DNA of 64,000 bases from assembly GCF_913777995.1 (NCBI RefSeq), contig NZ_CAJYVE010000026.1, forward strand, positions 1-64,000. The letters are read 5' to 3'. Position 1 is the first letter of the stretch; the number at the start of each line of letters is the position of its first letter. The position numbers were made by a program, and so were the translations under genes. This DNA is from an uncultured Pseudomonas sp. (GTDB lineage: Bacteria > Pseudomonadota > Gammaproteobacteria > Pseudomonadales > Pseudomonadaceae). Below the pieces are notes generated by a model that saw only the letters and a program-made list of their open reading frames with translations, did not search any database and was not told the origin of the DNA. Positions 59,488 to 64,000 of this stretch are shown here, piece after piece.

Positions 59488-62400
59488 TCAGTTCTCTTCT
59501 ATGTCCAGCAGCAGGTTTTCCAGCGCCTCGCGGTAGTCGCCCGGTGCCTGCCACAACCCGCGCTGCTGGGCTTCGAGCAGGCGCTCGGTCATGTCACGCA
59601 AGGCATCGGGGTTGTGCTGGCGAATGAATTCACGGGTGGCGTCATCCAGCAGGTAGGCGTCGGCCAGCAAGGCGTACTGATGGTCGTCGATCAATTCGGT
59701 GGTGGCGTCGAAACCGAACAGGAAATCCACGGTCGCCGCCATCTCGAAGGCGCCTTTGTAACCGTGGCGTTTCACGCCCTCGATCCACTTGGGGTTGGCC
59801 GCCCGCGATCGCACCACGCGGTTGAGTTCTTCCTTCAGGGTGCGGATCTTCGGCAGGTCAGGCTGGCTGTGGTCGCCGTGGTAACTGGCCGTCTGGCGGC
59901 CTGCCAGGGTATCGGCCGCTGCCAGCATGCCACCCTGAAACTGGTAGTAGTCGTTGGAATCGAGCAGGTCATGTTCGCGGTTGTCCTGGTTCTGCAGCAC
60001 CGCCTGCACCCTGGACAGCCGCTGCGCGAATTCCTGGCGTGCCGGCGTGCCTTCATCGCTGCCGCCATAGGCGTAGCCGCCCCAGTTGAGGTAGACCTCG
60101 GCAAGGTCCTCGCGGCTGTGCCACAGGCGCCCGTCGACCGCGCCTTGCACGCCGGCGCCATAGGCCCCCGGCTTGGCACCGAAGACCCTCCACCCGGCCT
60201 GGCGCCGCGCCTGTTCTTCGCTCACGCCGCTGGCTTGCAGTGCCTGGCGCTCTTCACGCACCCGGGCTGCCAGCGGGTTGAGGTCATCCGGCTCGTCCAG
60301 CCCGGCGACCGCCTGCACGGCGGCGTCGAACAACTTGATGAGGCTGGCGAAGGCATCGCGGAAGAAGCCCGAGACGCGCAGGGTCACATCCACGCGCGGA
60401 CGGTCGAGCAGGCTCAACGGCAGAATCTCGAAGTCGTCGACGCGCTGGCTGCCGGTGGCCCATACGGGGCGCACCCCCATCAGCGCCATGGCCTGGGCGA
60501 TGTCGTCGCCGCCGGTGCGCATGGTCGCGGTGCCCCACACCGACAGGCCCAACTGGCGCAGGTGATCGCCATGGTCCTGCAGGTGACGCTCCAGTAGCAG
60601 GCTGGCCGACTGGAAACCGATGCGCCAGGCCGTGGGGGTCGGCAGGTTGCGCACATCGACGCTGAAGAAGTTGCGCCCGGTGGGCAGCACGTCAAGCCGG
60701 CCACGGCTTGGCGCACCACTGGGACCGGCTGGCACGAAGCGACCGGCCAGGGCGTCGAGCAGGCCTTGCATTTCCGCCGGCCCGCAGGCGTCCAGGCATG
60801 GCGCGACCCGCTGGCGCAAGTGTTCGAGAATCGCCTGCAGATCGTCATGAACCGGCAGCGCGTGCAGCGACTCACCCGCCAGCACCCGCTCGATCAGCTG
60901 TGCGGCATACAGCTCCAGACGCTCGCGGCTGTCGCCCAGCGTCCGCCACGGCGCATCGCTGACCGCCTGCAGCGCCGCCGGGCGCTGTTCGCCACAGGGC
61001 TCTCCCAAGGCGCAGTCCAGCGGGTCGAACCCCAGCGCGAAAGCCTTGGCCAGGGCGCGCAGCAGGCTGGAATGCGCACCACGCCCGTCGCCACGAGGAA
61101 TGCGCAGCAGCGCCAGCAAGGTGTCGATGCGCAGGCGCCCGGCCGGTGACTCGCCGAACACATGCAGGCCATCGCGAATCTGCGACTCCTTGAGGTCGCA
61201 GAGGTAGGTGTCCAGACGCGGCAGCCAGGTAGCGGCGTCCTGCTCGGCATTGGTTGCGGCGTCCAGGCCCAGCTCCTGGTCCAGATGGGTTTCGCGCACA
61301 CGCTGGAGAATCTGCCGTTGCAGTTCCTGGGCACGGCGCGGGTCGAGCAGTTGCGCCTCGTAGTATTCGTCGGCCAGCAGCTCCAGGTCGCGCAGCGGGC
61401 CGTAGGTTTCGGCACGGGTCAGCGGTGGCATCAGGTGGTCGATGATCACCGCCTGGGTACGCCGCTTGGCCTGGGCGCCCTCGCCCGGGTCGTTGACGAT
61501 GAACGGATAGATGTTCGGCAGCGGCCCGAGAATCGCGTCCGGCCAGCAACTGGCCGACAGGCCCACGCCCTTGCCCGGCAGCCATTCCAGATTGCCATGC
61601 TTGCCCACATGCAACAGCGCGTGGGCGCCGTACACCTGGCGCAGCCAGAAGTAGAACGCCAGGTAGCCGTGCGGCGGCACCAGGTCCGGGTCGTGATACA
61701 CCGCACTGGGGTCGACCTGGTAACCGCGCGCCGGCTGGATGCCGACGAAGGTCAGGCCCAGGCGGATGCCGGCGACCATCATGCGCCCACTGCGGAACAT
61801 CGGGTCCGCCTCGGGCGCGCCCCAGCGTTGCAACACCGCGTCACGGCTGGCCGCGGGCAGCGCCGCGAAGGCCTGTCGGTAGTCCTCCAGGGCCAGGCTC
61901 TGTTGGCAGGGCCGCAGGTCGAGGCTGTCGAGATCATTGGTGACGCCGCCCAGCAAGCGCTGGATCAGCGCGCTGCCGCTGTCCGGCAGGTCCTCTACCG
62001 GGTAACCCTGAGCCTGCAGGGCACGCAGGATGTTCAGGGCGGCACCCGGGGTATCGAGCCCCACGCCGTTGCCGATGCGCCCATCGCGGGTCGGGTAGTT
62101 GGCGAGAATCAACGCCACGCGTTTGTCCGGGTTGGCGCGCCGCGCCAGTTCTATCCAGCGCCGCGCCAGCTGGGCGACGAAGTCCATGCGCTCGGGCTGG
62201 GCGCGGTAGCAGACCACGTCGGACTGGCTGCGCTCGCTGCGCCAGGCCAGGTCCTTGAAGCTGATCGGCCGGCTGATGATGCGCCCGTCCAGTTCCGGCA
62301 GGGCAATGTGCATGGCCAGGTCGCGGGCGCCCAGGCCCAGGTCGCTGGCCTGCCAGCCCGGCTCGTTGTCCTGGGCGCAGATCGCCTGGATGACCGGTAC

Positions 62401-63252
62401 ATCGCGACGGAACGGCCGCAGGTGCGGCGCCTCCGGCGTCGACTGGGCGAAACCGGTGGTGTTGAGTATCAGCGCCACCCCCGCTGTGTCGAAGAGGTCT
62501 TCCACCACCTGCATACAGCCGGGCTCCTTGAGGCTGGCCACCGCAATGGGCAGTGGATTGAGGCCCTGGGCCTGCAGGCGCTGGCAGAACACATCGATGA
62601 ACGCGGTATTGGCCGCCTGCAGGTGCGAGCGGTAGAACAGCAGGCCGGCGACCGGTGCGTCAGTGCTCCAGTCGGCTTGCCAGTCGGCCAGGGTGGCGGT
62701 GCCGTGCCGGGGGTGGTAGATCGCCGTACGCGGCAAGGCGCAGGGTTCGTCCCAAGGGTACTCGACGCCCAGCCAGCGACTGGCGATGCAGTTGAACAGA
62801 TTCAGCGCGTTATCCAGGCCGCCCTGGCGCAGGAACTGCCACAGCCGGTCACGCTCGGCGGCCGGTACGCTGCTCAGCTCGGACAGCTCCGGGTCCGGGC
62901 GGTCGTCGCCGGGCACCAGGATCACCTGCACGCCACGCTCGGCCAGCTCCATCAGGCGCTGCACGCCATAGCGCCAGTAGCCAATGCCGCCGTGCAGGGA
63001 CAGCAGGATCAGCCGCGCATGCTGCAACACCTCTTCGACATACAAGTCCACCGAGGCGTGGTTCTGCACCTGCATCGGGTTGGCCAGACGCAGGCTGGGG
63101 TAGTCATCCGGCAGGCGCTGGGCGGCTTCGGCCAGCAGCGCCAGGCTGGAGTCGCCACTGCAGAGAACCACCAGCTCGGCGGGGCTCTGCCCGAGGTCGG
63201 CGATGCTGTCGTCCGGCACGAAACCGCCGGGCTGGGTCCTCAACAGGTGCAT
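59488..63252 (-). CDS. cobN: Cobaltochelatase large subunit
   Basis: The 1254-residue CobN/BchH-family protein is full length for the aerobic cobalamin pathway. Recognisable stretches are SLHGGIGYWRYGVQRLMELA, ICAQDNEPGWQASDLGLG, LLHVGKHGNLEWLPGKG and YGGSDEGTPARQEF followed by ENREHDLLDSNDYYQ-like residues. It binds the corrin ring and cobalt and works with AAA+ subunits, here encoded by chlD immediately downstream. It starts 3 bases after the cobW stop, giving the order cobW-cobN-chlD. Confidence 0.96.
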   Translation of the reverse strand: MHLLRTQPGGFVPDDSIADLGQSPAELVVLCSGDSSLALLAEAAQRLPDDYPSLRLANPMQVQNHASVDLYVEEVLQHARLILLSLHGGIGYWRYGVQRLMELAERGVQVILVPGDDRPDPELSELSSVPAAERDRLWQFLRQGGLDNALNLFNCIASRWLGVEYPWDEPCALPRTAIYHPRHGTATLADWQADWSTDAPVAGLLFYRSHLQAANTAFIDVFCQRLQAQGLNPLPIAVASLKEPGCMQVVEDLFDTAGVALILNTTGFAQSTPEAPHLRPFRRDVPVIQAICAQDNEPGWQASDLGLGARDLAMHIALPELDGRIISRPISFKDLAWRSERSQSDVVCYRAQPERMDFVAQLARRWIELARRANPDKRVALILANYPTRDGRIGNGVGLDTPGAALNILRALQAQGYPVEDLPDSGSALIQRLLGGVTNDLDSLDLRPCQQSLALEDYRQAFAALPAASRDAVLQRWGAPEADPMFRSGRMMVAGIRLGLTFVGIQPARGYQVDPSAVYHDPDLVPPHGYLAFYFWLRQVYGAHALLHVGKHGNLEWLPGKGVGLSASCWPDAILGPLPNIYPFIVNDPGEGAQAKRRTQAVIIDHLMPPLTRAETYGPLRDLELLADEYYEAQLLDPRRAQELQRQILQRVRETHLDQELGLDAATNAEQDAATWLPRLDTYLCDLKESQIRDGLHVFGESPAGRLRIDTLLALLRIPRGDGRGAHSSLLRALAKAFALGFDPLDCALGEPCGEQRPAALQAVSDAPWRTLGDSRERLELYAAQLIERVLAGESLHALPVHDDLQAILEHLRQRVAPCLDACGPAEMQGLLDALAGRFVPAGPSGAPSRGRLDVLPTGRNFFSVDVRNLPTPTAWRIGFQSASLLLERHLQDHGDHLRQLGLSVWGTATMRTGGDDIAQAMALMGVRPVWATGSQRVDDFEILPLSLLDRPRVDVTLRVSGFFRDAFASLIKLFDAAVQAVAGLDEPDDLNPLAARVREERQALQASGVSEEQARRQAGWRVFGAKPGAYGAGVQGAVDGRLWHSREDLAEVYLNWGGYAYGGSDEGTPARQEFAQRLSRVQAVLQNQDNREHDLLDSNDYYQFQGGMLAAADTLAGRQTASYHGDHSQPDLPKIRTLKEELNRVVRSRAANPKWIEGVKRHGYKGAFEMAATVDFLFGFDATTELIDDHQYALLADAYLLDDATREFIRQHNPDALRDMTERLLEAQQRGLWQAPGDYREALENLLLDIEEN

Positions 63253-63255
63253 CGG

Positions 63256-64000
63256 TCAGGCCAGCGCGGCGTGCAGGCGTGCCTGGAGTTGCGCGGCGTC
63301 CAGGTCCTGGCCAATCAGCACCAGCTGGGTGGCACGCGGCTCGTCGCTGCGCCAGGCGCGGTCGAAGTGCTTGTCGAAGCGAGTGCCTACACCCTGGATC
63401 AGCAGGCGCATCGGCTTGCCGGGAATCGCTGCGAAACCCTTCACACGCAGGATGCCGTGCTCGACCACCAGGCGGTTCAGGGCTTCGAGCAGCACGCTTT
63501 CCTGGGCTTCGGGCAGCTGAATGGAAATGGAGTCGAAGGCGTCGTGGTCGTGGTCATCGTCTTCACCTTCATGGTGGCTGTCGTGGTGCGTCTTGCGCCC
63601 ATCAATGTGCACTTCAGACTCAGCGCCCACGCCAAGCAGCACGTTCAGCGGCAGGCGGCCGCTGCTGGCCTCCACCACCTTGACCGCTGGCGGCAGTTCC
63701 TCGGCGACTTCGGCACGCACTGCGGCCAGTCCTTCGGCGTCGATCATGTCGGCCTTGTTGAGGATCACCAGATCGGCGCTGGCCAGTTGGTCGGCGAACA
63801 GCTCGTGCAGCGGCGATTCGTGGTCGAGGTTCGGGTCCAGCTTGCGCTGCGCATCGACCTGGTCTGGGTAGGCGGCGAAGGTGCCGGCCTTGACGGCGGG
63901 GCTGTCGACCACGGTGATCACCGCATCGACGGTGCAGGCGTTGCGGATTTCTGGCCACTGGAAGGCCTGTACCAGGGGCTTTGGCAAGGCCAGGCCGCTG
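63256..64000 (-). CDS. cobW: CobW-type GTPase/metallochaperone, 5' end outside window
   Basis: The frame is open to the end of the window (upstream residues SGLALPKPLVQAF), so the start with the P-loop and CxCC motif lies outside. ILNKADMID is the G4 NKxD motif. The His/Asp-rich stretch HHDSHHEGEDDDHDHD near the middle probably binds metal. The C-terminal domain (GILRVKGFAAIPGKP) is typical of COG0523 proteins. It probably delivers cobalt to CobN (context). Confidence 0.93.
   Translation of the reverse strand, partial: SGLALPKPLVQAFQWPEIRNACTVDAVITVVDSPAVKAGTFAAYPDQVDAQRKLDPNLDHESPLHELFADQLASADLVILNKADMIDAEGLAAVRAEVAEELPPAVKVVEASSGRLPLNVLLGVGAESEVHIDGRKTHHDSHHEGEDDDHDHDAFDSISIQLPEAQESVLLEALNRLVVEHGILRVKGFAAIPGKPMRLLIQGVGTRFDKHFDRAWRSDEPRATQLVLIGQDLDAAQLQARLHAALA

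Noticed and set aside
58549-60597. A 682-codon plus-strand frame opposite chlD/cobN
   Set aside because: Antisense to well-supported genes; no recognisable domain.

Overview
The window looks like a high-GC chromosome segment of a fluorescent Pseudomonas, most like the P. putida group. Support comes from the glgA/treZ/malQ/treY/glgX block near a second zwf-gnd pair, a PvdE-type exporter, cobW-cobN-chlD, and several Pseudomonas-type REP repeats. No rRNA, tRNA, CRISPR array, prophage or intact IS element was seen.

Layout. (1) 1-17680 (+): the right end of a nonribosomal peptide synthetase cluster. It holds the tail of one NRPS (A-T-E), a 3402-aa NRPS (C-A-T-degenerate C/E-A-like order, then C-A-T-C and a fused Fe(II)/2-oxoglutarate hydroxylase), a terminal NRPS (degenerate C-A-T-TE) and a PvdE/SyrD-type ABC exporter. 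The adenylation codes read as Asp, a basic residue (probably Dab) and Asp. With the hydroxylase this predicts a siderophore ending in (OH)Asp-Dab-(OH)Asp. (2) 17829-24576: a GH15 enzyme, a Cof-type HAD phosphatase, zwf and a short gnd on the minus strand, a 56-aa coiled-coil protein and a GNAT. (3) 25141-39135 (+): glycogen/trehalose metabolism (glgA, treZ, malQ, treY, a DUF2934 protein, glgX). It runs with overlapping stops and starts into an unusual cassette: acyl-CoA-dehydrogenase-like, PIG-L deacetylase, methyltransferase, glycosyltransferase 2.

(4) 39461-48440: a secreted alpha/beta hydrolase, a PAS-containing chemotaxis transducer, then an indole-oxidation operon of the iif type on the minus strand (hydrolase-SnoaL fusion, SDR, StyA-like monooxygenase, flavin reductase, outer-membrane MetA/SphA protein). 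It is divergent from an AraC-family regulator, and a repeated CACTATCCG motif lies between them. (5) 48452-56115: azoreductase and LysR regulator, an isolated pcaD, a YjbR protein, DUF1294, uppP, pnuC with a NadR-like kinase, and a VpsR-like sigma54-type regulator with GAFNGA in place of GAFTGA. (6) 56324-64000: an AAA/SMC-like ATPase, then cobW-cobN-chlD on the minus strand.

The strongest mechanistic signal is in chlD (57773-59484). The AAA+ part and the VWA part are in different frames. They are joined at an exact A_AAA_AAG slippery heptamer, followed after five bases by a 10-bp perfect stem-loop. One gene should therefore make both a short ChlI/CobS-like and a long ChlD/CobT-like chelatase subunit by -1 programmed frameshifting. 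Other points of interest are the hydroxylase/degenerate-C arrangement in the NRPS, the glgX-linked four-gene cassette, and composite REP elements bounded by about 15-bp inverted repeats (AATACTGxTCxxTTA).
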